DNA from: Erythroxylum novogranatense
Taxonomy: Eukaryota > Streptophyta > Magnoliopsida > Malpighiales > Erythroxylaceae
NCBI GenBank assembly: GCA_029891385.1
Contig: CM057224.1
Location: 29,405,005 to 29,469,004, forward strand
DNA: 64,000 nucleotides
Direction: 5' to 3'
In this document: piece after piece, positions 35,943 through 47,271 of the stretch
How positions within the stretch are numbered: the stretch's first letter is position 1
Layout: each line of letters opens with the position of its first letter
Position numbers and translations under genes: made by a program
The notes under the pieces: model-generated
The model's database searches: none
Seen by the model: the letters and a program-made list of their open reading frames with translations, nothing else
Told to the model about the DNA's origin: nothing

Positions 35943-36794
35943 CTGAAAAATAATTGCAAATTTTGGGTGAGTTTTGCGAACTCAGTGAGAAACCATCATT
36001 GATGGTTCACTCAATTCATACAACACAATAATTCACATATCACATATTTTCACATTGTTGCATAATTAAGCACATTACACAATTGCACTTGAACATAGAC
36101 AATGTGCCACATTCCATTTGTTTAAACATCTATACCCAATTGAATTTGTAAAACATTCAAACACAAGACAGTTGTTGCCCAATTCACATTCAGAAATACA
36201 CAGAATCACAAAGCAGTTAGCCTTTCATTCATTCAAAGAAATGCAATCCAATGCATATGTAATGCATATGTGACCCTTTCCAATTTATTACGGTGTTTTG
36301 ACCGAGCGCCTAAACTGTCCCAATATGGGCACATTAATCGGTGAGCTTGAGGCTCTGAACTGTCCCAATATGAGAGCATTAATCGTTGAGCCAAAGGCTC
36401 TGGATCACTGTGGGGCTCGAGGCCCAATATAAACGTTGAGCTTGTAGCTCTCGGTGGCTGCTCCGGTCACAACTCTCATTAACTGATCATGCATTCATGT
36501 ATGGAATGCATGTGTCACAATATCACATTCAAACAATTGTTTCACAACAATTCACTGTACAATCACAATCACGATTTATAATCACAATTAACACATTCAC
36601 ACAATTGGTTCGCAAACAATCACATTTCAATCACCAGTAAAACACTCCTATGTCATAATCTCCCACATACATCGGACACCTTCGATCCAAAATATTGGCA
36701 CAAACAAACGCAAGAGTCCCTCCATTATTCTCCACAGTTGTATAAGTGCGAAATATAACCAAATAATAATTGAGGAACCATCTAGGTTACTCAC
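35943..36794 (-). other. putative LTR intron, copy 1
   Basis: AAAG|GTGAGTAACC to AATTATTTTTCAG|GACTC, 852 bp. It contains the hairpin array 36319-36450 and the palindrome block 35991-36007 (AACCATCATTGATGGTT). Confidence 0.45.
36319..36450 (-). repeat. mini-hairpin array, copy 1
   Basis: CCCA-ATA-TGGG (36319), GAGCT-TGA-GGCTC (36343), GAGCC-AAA-GGCTC (36388), GGGCT-CGA-GGCCC (36413) and GAGCT-TGT-AGCTC (36438). Spacing is close to multiples of 22-25 nt. Two units carry one imperfect pair. Confidence 0.8.
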
Positions 36795-39134
36795 CTTTGC
36801 TTCCGAAGCTAAAGCCTGGAAGTCTCGGCAACGTCTGTGAATTGACGTCCCAAATGCGTCTCTAAAACAGTCCAAATACCTAACATTACCAAATTAGCAA
36901 TCAGAAATAGTTAATAATGCACATGTAGCAATTAAATATGTACAATGCATGTTCATGACATTCCCGGCACTAAACCACAAATTCCCATTACAGAAATTCC
37001 TTCTAACAAGAAGAAAGCCATTGACACTGAAATCATTCAATTTGGACCTCTATAGGTCCAATTATAAATAAAACACGCATTAGGAAAAATCATTTTTCGG
37101 TTCTCTCACTTTGACCTAATCGCTCCACGTCAATTTCAGCTCTAAAAATTCCCAATTTTACAAATAAATGAAATTAAATATTTCCCAAATCCGATGCCTC
37201 TAGAATCAGGTCAAACGGACATCGGACATAAAAGTAATTGACAAAAGAAATAATTAGGTCACATAAATCCCAAATTTCCTTCTTTTTCCAATTTTTCAAT
37301 TTTCACTAACTACCTTCTCCTCTTTCAAAACCCTTATCTATTTACACAATTGTCTAAAAATTCCAAATTTTGTCTCGTTGGAAAGTTCTCAGAAGACTCG
37401 ACAAGTTTCATGAAGAGTGAAAAATCCAATTTCACCCCTAAGGGTGTCAAAAATGTACTCAAAACTTCTGCCAAATTACAAAATTACCACAACAGTTCAG
37501 TACTTTACCAAAAATCATAACTTTTTATCCCCTTAGCTAAAAATTCCAAATTTTATGTCAATCAAAAGAGAAAAACAAGGGCTACAACTTTCATGAACAA
37601 ACTGAAAGACAAATCCCTCATTAAACAACTCAATTTCTCAATCAAAGCTTCAGCCTATCCAAATCATTCTCAACAGCAACACATTCTTCCAAATTTCATA
37701 ACTTTCAATCCCATGTTCGAAAAATTACATGCTCTATATCCCTGAAAAGATCAGACAACAAGATACACTTCTTATGAAGGGCTCAGAGACAATTTCCTTC
37801 ACTAACTAGTTCAAATTTGTCCATTAATATGACTGTCCTGTTAAACTTGTTCAAACAGCATAAAACCTAAAGCATATCCGAAATTGAAAAATTCATAACT
37901 TTCAATCCAGATATGCTAAATTTGCATAAAATATCTCATTAGAAAGCTACAACAATCCTATAAAAGTTTTTAGAGGATTACTTAAGCCAAGTTCCCCATT
38001 TACAGTCCCAAATAAATATCAGAACACAAACAGCCCAAAACCTATTCACTTAGAGCATTGCACAACAAAGGCTGAATTTCCACTTGAACATTAACAGACC
38101 ATAACTCTCAATTTACACATTGAAAAATATCATACTTAGTGGCGTTAGAAAGCTAACACAAAAACATTCAAGTTTCATTAAGAACAATTTCACCAATTCA
38201 CCCTACATCAATTTAGAAAAATACATCAAAGTTTCAGGTCATCAAGCTCGGGTACTGTTCACACAGCACCTCACAATTCACTTCGCATGCCAAAATTAAA
38301 ATCCTTAAAGTCATAATTGGACAAAACTTCCTTCATATGAAATCTAGCCATACTTCTTAAGTTTCTTTCAAGCCAAACCTCAACTCAATAGCACAACCAC
38401 ATCACAAGTTATGAGTAAAAACCTGAAACATGTACAACTTAAATTTTCCAGCTCTTATACCTAAGCCAAATCCTATCCTTTCCATGCTTTTTTTCCAAAT
38501 CAACAAGCATCCCAATTTAGTCAAGATTTCATCAAAATCTTCATTTTATCACTCTATCATAAAATGACAGCACACACAATCACAATTTCTCATGCAATCA
38601 AATCCCAAATACCATGAAACCAATGGTCAAAACAACACAAAGAAAGCATCAAGTACCAAGTTAAAGAGCATAAAACAAATCCCTCACCTATACAAGCTTC
38701 CAAACTTCACTCTTCCTCTTCCAACTTTTTTTTTCCAACCCTCTACCTTCCTCACATCCCATATGGTCATCACTATCAAGGAGGCAACAAGCTTAGGCTT
38801 GTACACATGAAGAGGAAGCACTCAAAATAGAAGAGCTTGTGAGGTAGAGGAGAGTAGTACTTACCAAGAAAGAAACAAAGACCATCGACAAAGAAGAAGG
38901 AATGGAGAGCTTCGGATGAAAGAGAACTAATAGCTTTCTAAGTGATATTTTTCCATGCTTCAAGGATAAGAGTCGTAGATGATAAATGAAACAAGACAAG
39001 GACATCACATGGAGAAAAAGACAAAACATCAATAAAGGAAAGCTAAAGCTACGGATGAGAGGGAAGGAAGCTTTAAAACTCAACTTTCCCACTTTCCAAC
39101 TTGAAGATGTCGTGGAAGCACTATCACTTTAGGT

Positions 39135-39144
39135 TATTTATATA
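39135..39144 (-). promoter_or_regulatory. TATA box, 5' LTR copy 1
   Basis: TATATAAATA on the minus strand, about 500 bp into the LTR; the leader follows. Confidence 0.65.
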
Positions 39145-39646
39145 ACCAATTAAATTGTAAGACTAAGTAGGCAAGTGACACTTGTCCCGGTTTTACCCCG
39201 GTTCCAAATTCTACTCCAATTTCTCGTTAAACTCCAATGGCTTAACTCAATAAATCCTAACATCATGTCTCTAATTTACTAGTGCCATTGGCCAGTCATT
39301 TCCAGTACAGGAAACCCTCTCAGTCAGTCAGTTAGAAATTTTTCGATCCGGGCAAGTACCCCGAAAAATTCCAGAAAAATTTCTGAAATTTCCTAAAAAT
39401 ATGAAACACATAAAAATCCACTCCAATTAATTTTTCAAACACAAATAACACATTTTTCACAATAAACATAGATGCCGAGAAAATGTCATGAATGCATGTA
39501 CAATCATGTGCATGTGCAAAAATTTCAATTTATGCATATATGGAGACCATATTAGGCATGACCATGCCGAGATACGTTTACACACTCGTAACCCATTCCA
39601 AATTACCAATTTACCCTTCCCATCGGTGATGGGATGTTACACTATA

Positions 39647-40190
39647 GACACTAGAACCCCATACAGTCTCACCACCTCATTCACATACTTATGGGCTAAC
39701 TAATCAAGTAAGTTATTCTCTCTCACTGGTAAGAAGTGGGCCGATTTAGTCAACCGGTCTACTACGACCCATATAACATCATGCTGCCTCGAAGTCTTAG
39801 ACAATTTCATAATGAAGTCTATAGTGATTCATTCCCATTTCCACTCTGAAATGGGCAACCAATGTAACTTCCCTACTGTAGCCTAGTGCTCAGCCTTAAC
39901 TTGCTGGCAAGTCATACACTTAGGCACATACTTCGCCACTTGTTTCTTTATTCTCAACCCCCAGAAATGTTGTTTCAATGTGTTCTACATCTTGGTAGTA
40001 CCAGGATGTATAGCATAGCGGCCATATGAGATTCCTCAAAAATCTCCTACCTTAGATCATCCACATTAGGCACACACAGCCTTTGTCTCAACCATAATCT
40101 CTCATTCCTCAATTCAAACTCAGAATCTGGATTCACTTTCACTTTTTCCATAAGCTTCACTATATTAAGATCTTTCCCCTGGACTTTCCT
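39647..40190 (-). pseudogene. pol: chromovirus integrase N-terminal half
   Basis: Carries the end of the zinc-binding domain (CMTCQQVKAEH, about 39925-39890), then [20 protein letters not shown] with the first catalytic Asp, [15 protein letters not shown], and LYGVLVSI next to the insertion site. Stops interrupt it in several places (for example WKWE*ITID). Confidence 0.88.
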
Positions 40191-40193
40191 AAT

Positions 40194-40979
40194 TCAATCA
40201 TGTAGCATCGGTCTCAGCTTTACAGTATCAATCAGTGCTTCATCTTGCTCTAGATTCAACTCCACATTTAGAGCTCTCAAATGTATCAAATTATGTAGCC
40301 TTGATAACTGAATCTGAGCAATACTGATATTAGATTTCCTGCTCAAAGCATCTGCCACTACATTAGCTTTCCCTGGGTGGTATTCAATAGTGAAATCATA
40401 GTCTTTCAGTATCTCAATCCATCTCCTTTGCCTCAAATTTAACTCCTTCTGACTCAGTAAATACATCAGACTCTTATGATCAATGAATATTTGGAAAGTC
40501 TCTCCACACAGATAATGTCTCCAAATCTTTAGAGCAAAGAAAATTGCAGCTAGCTCTAAATCATGTACCAGATAATTGATCTCATCAGACCTTAATTGTC
40601 TCGATCCATAGGCAATCACCTTGCCATATTGCATCAGTACACATCCCAATCCTTTATTCGACACATCACTGTACACCACATATCCTACGGTCTCTGATAG
40701 AATGGTTAACACCGGTGCAGTATTCAATCGATGTTTTAGCTTCTTAAAACTCTTCTGACACTCCTCATTCCATATGAACACTACATTCTTTATCAGAAGT
40801 CTTGTCAGAGGGGCTGAGAACACTACATCCAGTAATATCTGGCCCATTCTAGAAAGCTTCAGATCTTTGGCACGTTTCTCGGAGCTTCCCAATTCATCAC
40901 TGCCTCTATCTTCTTTGGATCTACCTGTATGCCATCTCCAGTCACTATATGTCCCAAAAACACCATCTGATCTAGTCAA
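40194..40979 (-). pseudogene. pol: chromovirus RNase H domain
   Basis: An open 261-codon stretch. After a frameshifted start it reads [60 protein letters not shown] and [17 protein letters not shown], the canonical Ty3/gypsy RNase H string. RNase H removes template RNA during cDNA synthesis. It follows RT in a different frame, so a frameshift near 40979 separates them. Confidence 0.93.
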
Positions 40980-41590
40980 AATTCACACTTACTGAATTTG
41001 ACATACAACTGTTTCTCTCTCATGATCTGCAAAATGACTCTCAGTTGCTCAGCATGCTCCTTCTTGCTCTTCAAATACACCAAGATATCATCAATAAACA
41101 AAATTATAAATTGATCTAGGTAGGGCTGAAATACCTTATTCATCAAGGTCATAAAAACTGTTGGGGTGTTAGATAACCCAATCGACATCACTAAAAACTC
41201 AAAGTGCCCATACCTGCTTCTGAATGCACTCTTGGGTACGTCAGCCTGACCTATCTTCAACTGATAATACCTTGACCTCAAGTCCAGTTTAGTGAATACC
41301 TAAGCTCCCTGCAACTGATCAAGTAAATCATCAATTTTAGGCAACGGGTACTTGTTCTTCACTATCACCCGATTCAGTGGCCTATAATCGATGAATAACC
41401 TCAAAGTCCCATCTTTCTTCTTCACAAATAACACTGGAGCTCCCCAAGGTGAAACATTGGGTCTAATAAAACCCTTTCCTAGTAACTCTTGAAGATGAGT
41501 CTTCAACTCCTTCAATTCCACATGTGTCATCCTATATGGAGGAGTAGATATAGGAGCAGCTCGTGGAACTAGATCAGTCGTGAACTCCAT
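40976..41590 (-). pseudogene. pol: chromovirus reverse transcriptase
   Basis: Two frame-continuous halves separated by one stop (TAG near 41299). The first has [36 protein letters not shown] and [19 protein letters not shown]. The second has [34 protein letters not shown] and the catalytic FIDDILVY at about 41105-41080. The catalytic Asp pair is intact. Beyond KFSKCEF the frame ends. Confidence 0.94.
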
Positions 41591-41938
41591 TTTTCAATCT
41601 GGTGGTAAACCAGGTAACTCTTCGGGAAACACATTCAGGAACTCCCTAACCACTGGAATGTCCTATACACTTTGCTCAACTCTAGTATCAATGATGTGGG
41701 CCAAAAAAGCCTCACATCCACCCTGTATCAACCTCAATGCACTCATGAATGATATCATCCTAGCTGGCACTGCCTGACTAACTCCTCTGAATTTTGCCCT
41801 CAGCTAACTAGGAGATTCCAGTACTACCTCCTTGGTGTAGCAGTTTATGATGGCCCTATGGGCAGTGAGTCAATCCATGCATAGGATCACATCTATCTCC
41901 CTCAACTGTAATATAATAAGGTTTGCCTACAGAATTTC
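41591..41938 (-). pseudogene. pol: chromovirus protease-RT linker, broken
   Basis: Continuation between protease and RT, interrupted by stops in all minus frames. Reading frames on the plus strand here are shadows. Confidence 0.5.
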
Positions 41939-42487
41939 TTAATCAGTCCTAATCAAGCATCCTTTACAAACCTCTCCTATAACTATAGTACTGCCTATTG
42001 GCGTACTCACCTCTAATCTATACTGTAGTAACTCCCTATCACAATGTAACCTACAAGTCAAATGCGGTGTAATAAAGGAGTGTGTGGATCCTAGATCTAG
42101 CAGTGCAAAAGCCTCAAAGTCATAAACAAAAAGCGCACCTACTACCACATCTGGTGAGTCTTGGGCCTCCTGCCTAGTCATGGCATAGACCCTGGTTTGG
42201 AACTGCGGTCGGTTGCCCCGTCCCTTAGTTCTCATGGAAGAACTCCCAGCTCTTCCTCTAACTCTACCTTTACCTCTCTGTCCAGATCCACCACCTCTAC
42301 TCTGCTGGACTATAGCATTACTCCCAGATCGCCCACTGATAGCAGACTGAGCCCACAAAATAGCAGGACAATCCCTAATCTGGTGGTCCTTGAAGCCGCA
42401 TTTAAGGCAAGCTCTAGTCAATCTCCAACACTCACCACTATGTCTTTTCTCACAATGCTCACAAACTGGAAACTGATTCAGAGCCAT
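41939..42487 (-). pseudogene. gag-pol: chromovirus gag zinc knuckle and protease
   Basis: Starts MALNQFPVCEHCEKRH. The zinc-knuckle region CLKCGFKDHQIRDCP keeps the CCHC residues. A Ser/Gly/Arg-rich linker follows, then FALLDLGSTHSFITPHLTCR, the aspartic-protease active site (catalytic Asp present, DLG in place of DTG or DPG). The 42488-42628 stretch upstream is gag with stops. Confidence 0.9.
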
Positions 42488-42628
42488 ACCCCTTCCACTA
42501 CCAGTCTATGAAAATCTACCACTCTGTCAAGTTCCTAACTGCCTGGATCCACCTGATGATCTAAATGCTCTATTCTGGCACTTACTATAGCTCCTGCCAG
42601 AACTACCCTGACTCTCACTAGGCCTCTT

Positions 42629-43210
42629 TCATCTAGACCCTTGCCCAGTCTCAGCTTGTTTCTCCCTTATCAATTGTTCTATTCTAATTGAAGCAGCTCT
42701 CAACTCAATAAAAGTACCCATATTTGATCGCGCCAACCTTGTTCTGATCTCCATATTAAGTCCATTCTCAAACCTCCTACACTTGTCTTCTTCTATAGGA
42801 ATCAGAGCAATAGCATAACCCATCAATTCATTGAGTCTGACTTCATACTCAGCCAATGACATCCTGCCTTGCTTCAATTCCAAGAACTTCTGCATCTTCA
42901 TGTCAAGATAGATCTTAGGCATATAGTTGTCTCTAAAGACCCTCAAAAAGTCTTCCCACTTCAACTGACAAGGCTTGGTGGTACTGCCTAGGATAGTCTT
43001 CCACCATTAATATGCTGGCCCCTGTAGTAAATACACTGCATAATCGAATCTCTCATCAGGCTCACAGACCATCTGATCAAATACCCTTTCTTTCCTCTCT
43101 AACCATCCCTCGGTCTCAGTAGGGTCTGTGCTACCATAGAAGTCCACAGCTCCTTGCTTTCGTAGCCTATCATACCTCCTCTCCCTTTTTTCGGAAACTC
43201 TAGAAGGCAT
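42629..43210 (-). pseudogene. gag: chromovirus gag capsid region
   Basis: Two open pieces: GAVDFYGSTDPTETEGWLER with its N terminus (43210-43007), then WEDFLRVFRDNYMPKIYLDM through LAEYEVRLNELMGYAIALIP (42964-42629). These match the retrotransposon gag domain of Tekay-like elements. A stop and short break lie near 43006-42965. The ATG at 43208-43210 sits one base from the copia LTR, so upstream sequence is lost from view. Confidence 0.9.
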
Positions 43211-43211
43211 T

Positions 43212-44627
43212 TGTTGGATCGCGTACAGTCTGAGTATTCACAATACACTGTGGAAAAGACCATACAACAACATGATGTATAATTGAAAATACCATGGATG
43301 TACGAAAATACCTTGTTGCTATGGATAGGTTGGTTCTTTTTCGGATTTCAAGACACTGCAAACGCGAATGCCCTCTACCGGTATCCACACGAGTATGCAC
43401 GATCTGGGCTGCGGCTGTGGTGTGCTAGCACGTCCTCAAACTCTTTTCGAACGCCGCACGGTTTTCCTCTCGAATGATGGCTAGGGTTTCGTGATAATTG
43501 TGTCTCATATCTTAATGAGACCTAAGCTTCTCTATTTATAAAGAAACCCTAATCCCATTGAGGCCCTAATAAGTTTTGGCCCATTATATCTCATATAATA
43601 GAAGCCCGACAACTTAATCTAATCTAGCCCAATAAATATATCTACATATATTTATTCAATACCTAATAAATTAGGCCCAAGAGAATAAGCCCAGATCACA
43701 TCACTCTTTGTGTGCGACCCTGTAGGCTCATTTGATGTTAGCAATGGGCTTGATCACACTTCAAGGCCCATAAGTCATAAGCGGCCTCTAGCAAGACATT
43801 ATGACTACCCAAATCAAATGAGGATCGATAATTCGATTTAACTTGTAACTATGGTTATAGGCTTAGTCCTTTTGTAACACGATATCAAGATTAATCACAA
43901 GGAATGGTACATGTCAACCTTTGATTAATCATAGTTTCTTGATCCTCAAGTTGACTGATTATAACAAATGACATTGATGACTCTTCATCAATTCATTTGA
44001 GCACGGCCATGCATTTCTTCAATCACACTTGTCAAGAGGCCCAAATGATATCTCTCTCATTCAAGAGAGGTACAAATCCCATCTACGTCATTCACATCCC
44101 TCCGCATGATTCATTTAGTGTCCAACATAAGACTACTTGTTATTCGGTTAAAAATAACTTAGTCTAATATCAAAACACTAAATTCCTCATGTAGGGAACC
44201 ATGATGACTTCAAGTCAAAGGACTAAAGTCAAACCATATAAAGAATCACTAATGACATGAAATTCTTTATATAGGTCGGTCCAATATATGTTCTCTAACA
44301 TATATCTATGTTTCTGATTTGATATCTCATATCCATGATCAGTAAAACGTGATCATCAATCAGAACACATACAAGTCTTAATTCATTATTGTTCCACCAA
44401 TAATGATCGACCGAGACGATCTAGAATAGTGTTATAACGCTTATGGTTTTACTATCAAGTCACATACTTGATGACATAAGTCTAATACTATCCATGGAAT
44501 GTAAATCACATTACATAAACGAAATACATGCATATATGAAAGGAATACCTCATAATATATTATTAACAATTCATAATGTTAATACATGATTCACAAATAT
44601 CCATTTGCCTAGGGAACACTACTAACA
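43212..44627 (-). repeat. 3' LTR of the copia element, 1416 bp
   Basis: On the minus strand it begins TGTTAGTAGTGTTCCC and ends GCGATCCAACA. The base next to it is within the chromovirus gag leader (flank GCATT). The partner 5' LTR is not in the window, so the right boundary rests on the polypurine tract. Confidence 0.82.
43531..43540 (-). promoter_or_regulatory. TATA box of the copia LTR
   Basis: TATAAATAGA on the minus strand, about 1.09 kb into the LTR, leaving about 320 bp for R and U5. Confidence 0.65.
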
Positions 44628-44640
44628 ATCTCCTACTTGC
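44628..44640 (-). promoter_or_regulatory. polypurine tract of the copia element
   Basis: Minus strand AGTAGGAGATTGT abuts TGTTAG, close to the usual GTGGGAGATTGT of plant copia elements. Confidence 0.8.
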
Positions 44641-44647
44641 ACTAGGC

Positions 44648-45061
44648 CTAATCGGTCAGATATCTAATACCCATAGACCTCGTATGACTCTCATGTTTAG
44701 GCTGTGGAAGAGGCTTAGTAAGTGGATCGACAATGTTGTCATCTGTGCCCACTTTGCATATCTTCACGTCTCCTCTCCCAATGATCTCTCTAATCAGATG
44801 GAAACGTCTGAGTATGTGTTTGGATCTATGATGTGAGTTTGGTTCCTTAGCCTGTGCTATAGCCCCATTATTATCACAATAAAGGTCTATAGGAGTTGCA
44901 ATGCTAGGAACAACTCCAAGCTCAGTAATGAACTTCCTGATCCATACAGCTTCCTTAGCTGCATCTGAGGCAGCAACGTACTCAGCTTCAGTTCTAGAAT
45001 CAACAACAGTGTCTTGCTTTGAACTTTTCCAGCTCACTGCACCTCTATTCAAACAGAACAC
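44648..45061 (-). pseudogene. pol: copia RNase H
   Basis: Open 137 codons: GAVSWKSSKQDTVVDSRTEA, EYVAASDAAKEAVWIRKFI, LYCDNNGAIAQAKEPNSHHR, SKHILRRFHLIREIIGRGDV and DPLTKPL. This is the complete end of a copia polyprotein. The start here is arbitrary, since it is the end of a longer frame broken near 45180. Confidence 0.94.
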
Positions 45062-45210
45062 AAAACCTGATTGTGATCTAAAATCATCTATGTCAGACTG
45101 AAAACCAACATCAGTGTAACCATTTACAACGAGCTCTCCTTCAAGTCCTCCATAGACTAGAACATATCCTTAGTTCTTCTTAAGTACTTAAGGATATTCT
45201 TAACTGCTAT

Positions 45211-45886
45211 TCAGTGACTCTCACCATAATTAGATTGGTATCTACTTGTTATGCTCAAAGAATATGAGACATCTGGTCGAGTACATAACATGGCATACGT
45301 GATAGATCCAATTGTAGATGCATATGGAATCTTACTCATGCGCTCAAGCTCTTTACCTGAAGTAGGACAATCTTTCTTAGAAAGCTTGATTCCATATGAC
45401 ATAGGCAAGAATCCTCTCTTGGAATCTTGCATACTGAACCTTTTCAGTATCTTATCTATGTATGTACTCTGACTTAAGCCTAAAAGCTTTCTTGATCTAT
45501 CTCTATAGATCTTAATGCCTAAAACATAGGCAACCTCACCTAAGTCTTTCATTGAGAAACGTTTCCTTAACCACATCTTGACACTCTGCAAGGTTGGAAT
45601 ATCGTTTCCAATGAGCAATATGTCATCAACATATAAAGCTAAAAAGACAACAGCACTCCCATTAACCTTTTTTTAAACACAAGGTTCATCTTCATTCTTG
45701 ATGAATCAAACTCTTTGACAACTTCATCAAAGCGAAGATTCGACTTCTTGATGCTTGCTTCAATCCATAAATTGATCTTTGAAGCTTGCACCTTTCCGAA
45801 TTCTTAGGATGGACAAAACCCTCGGTCTGTATCATATATACATCCTCAAGTAAGTTTCCATTAAGGAAAGCCGTTTTGACATCCAT
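45211..45886 (-). pseudogene. pol: copia reverse transcriptase
   Basis: The first piece (45886-45692) has MDVKTAFLNGNLLEDVYMIQ and RSIYGLKQASRS. A poly-T slip near 45670 shifts the frame. The catalytic motif YVDDILLIGND lies at about 45640-45608 and is intact. The second piece continues FSMKDLGEVAYVLGIKIYRD, RFSMQDSKRGFLPM and YASTIGSITYAMLCTRPDVS. So the catalytic residues survive but the frame is broken at least twice. Confidence 0.93.
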
Positions 45887-46645
45887 TTACCATATCTCAT
45901 AATCGTAGTATGCATTATGGCAATAAGAATTCTAATGGATTTGATCATGACCCTTTGGAGAAAATGTCTCATCATAATCAATTCCATGAACTTGTCGATA
46001 ACCTTTAGCAACAAGTCTTGCTTTATAAGTGTGCACATTTCCATCCATGTCGAGTTTCTTTTTGAAAACCCATATGCATCCAATAGTCTTCAAGCCATCA
46101 GACGGATCAATAAAAGTCTAAACTTGATTGTCATACATGGATTACATCTCTGCTTTCATGGCCTTTAACCATTTAACAAATTCTGGACTTTCCATAGCTT
46201 CTTGATAGGTTGTGGGCTCATTATGATCGATGAGCTTCACATTATCATCATTAGTAACGAGAAATCCATATCTCTCGGGCTCATGATGAATCCTATCAGA
46301 TCTACGTAGGCCTTGTGTTGTTAAAGATTGCTCATTAACAACTTGTGAGCTCGCTTCAATCTCCTTTTCAGGCTCAATGTCATTTTGTGAAATTTGAATT
46401 TCTTCAAGTTGTACTTTACTCCCACTTTTTCCTTTGGAAACAAATTCCTTCTCTAAGAAAAAACCATTTTGAGCAACAAACACTTTGTTCTCTGTTGGGA
46501 TGTAAAAGTAATATCCTTTAGTTTCCTTAGGATATCCCACAAAATAACATTTTTCAGATTTGGGTGTCAACTTGTCGGCAATTGGACGCTTCACATAAGC
46601 CTCACAACCCCAAATCTTTAGAAAAGATAAATTGGGGCGCCTCAT
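45887..46645 (-). pseudogene. pol: copia integrase C-terminal region and RT N-terminus
   Basis: 46645-46142 is open: NLSFLKIWGCEAYVKRPIAD, KSEKCYFVGYPKETKGYYFY, then the acidic linker and RRSDRIHHEPERYGFL. It ends TYQEAMESPEFVKWLKAMKA, the classic copia RT entry. Positions 46141-45887 continue ([20 protein letters not shown] type) with stops and shifts. Confidence 0.9.
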
Positions 46646-46652
46646 CCATATC

Positions 46653-47271
46653 TCATAAGGTTTCTTTTCTGACCTTTGAAGGAATACGGTTCAATATAAA
46701 TGCATTGTTTCTAAAGCATAGCCCGAAATATTTTGGAAGATCAGTTTGACTCATCATTGATCGAACCATATCTAATAGAGTTCGATTTCTCCTTTTAGAA
46801 ACACCATTCCATTGACGAGTTCCTGGAGGAGTCAATTGTGAAACAATTCCACAATCCTTAAGATAATCATCTGACTCTTGGCTTAAGAATTCACCTCCTT
46901 GATCAGATCGAAGGATTTTAATTATTTTACCAAGATGATTTTGCACTTCATTCTTATATTCTTTGAACTTTTCAAAAGATTCAGATTTGTGCTTCATTAA
47001 ATAGACATACCCATATCTACTAAAGTCATCTGAAAAAAGTAATGAAATACAAATAACCTCCTCTCGCTGAAATGCTAAAAGAACCACATACATCGGTATG
47101 TATAAGGCCCAATAGCTCATTGGCCCTTTCCCCTTTACCCATGAAGGGGGCCTTTGTCATCTTACCCAGTAAACAAGAATCACATATCTCAAAAGATTCA
47201 AAAGAATCAATGAATCCATCTTGATGGAGTTTTGAAATGTGTTTTTCATTTACATGGCCTAAGCGACAATG
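46653..47271 (-). pseudogene. pol: copia integrase zinc finger and catalytic core
   Basis: After a TGA (Trp expected) at about 47270 the frame reads HCRLGHVNEKHISKLHQDG and CDSCLLGKMTKAPF, the H2C2 domain. The core has IHTDVCG (first Asp), a one-base shift near 47032, DDFSRYGYVYLMKHKSESFE, and LRSDQGGEFLS (second Asp). Then NGVSKRRNRTLLDMVRSMM follows, where the family has a Glu in place of the Lys (SERRNR). The catalytic third residue is therefore missing. Confidence 0.93.

Larger units (their letters stand above)
31173..39641 (-). mobile_element. non-coding LTR retrotransposon (LARD-like), copy 1
   Basis: Flanked by a perfect target-site duplication CTATA (31168-31172 and 39642-39646) within the chromovirus integrase. 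Removing it restores a continuous integrase frame (VSIVLNRDPRF). Structure on the minus strand: 5' LTR 39641-35574, 6-nt gap, tRNA-iMet primer site, 3.56-kb interior without coding capacity, polypurine tract, 3' LTR 32015-31173. The interior is collinear with 57404-61062, so both belong to one non-autonomous family. Proteins for movement must have come from a relative such as the surrounding chromovirus. Confidence 0.92.
35574..39641 (-). repeat. 5' LTR of non-coding copy 1, 4068 bp
   Basis: On the minus strand it begins TGTAACATCCCATCACC (39641) and ends GAGTGGCATATGAGTTACA (35574). Order: palindrome region 39188-39165, TATA 39144, leader donor TTG|GTAAGTACT at about 38868, degenerate GTTGTAGA/AGTTATGA modules 38340-37080, donor 36794, hairpins 36450-36319, acceptor 35943. 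It lacks the CpG palindrome block present in the copy at 53106. Confidence 0.93.
20623..43211 (-). mobile_element. Ty3/gypsy chromovirus (Tekay/Del type), degenerate and nested
   Basis: Read on the minus strand the order is gag (43210-42629), zinc knuckle and protease (42487-41939), RT (41590-40976), RNase H (40979-40194), integrase (40190-39647, then 31172-30356 after an insertion), a chromodomain-like tail (to about 30300), polypurine tract (30276-30262) and 3' LTR (30261-20623). RT-RNase H before integrase defines Ty3/gypsy. The terminal W/E-rich tail ending QYPHLFEQ is typical of Tekay chromoviruses. The 5' LTR and primer site are not in view: the 5' end is cut by the copia element at 43212. 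Stops and frameshifts are present in every domain. It is a plausible relative of the coding partner for the non-coding elements nearby, with which it shares LTR and polypurine-tract sequence. Confidence 0.88.

Noticed and set aside
38793..39092. 99-codon frame just after the LTR TATA box, shared with 31251-31466
   Set aside because: Sharing is explained by the two LTRs of one element. The other copy of the family has no equivalent frame.
40774..42511. Plus-strand frames opposite the chromovirus
   Set aside because: Shadows of RT, RNase H and gag on the minus strand.
44576..46749. Plus-strand frames opposite the copia element
   Set aside because: Shadows of copia pol on the minus strand.
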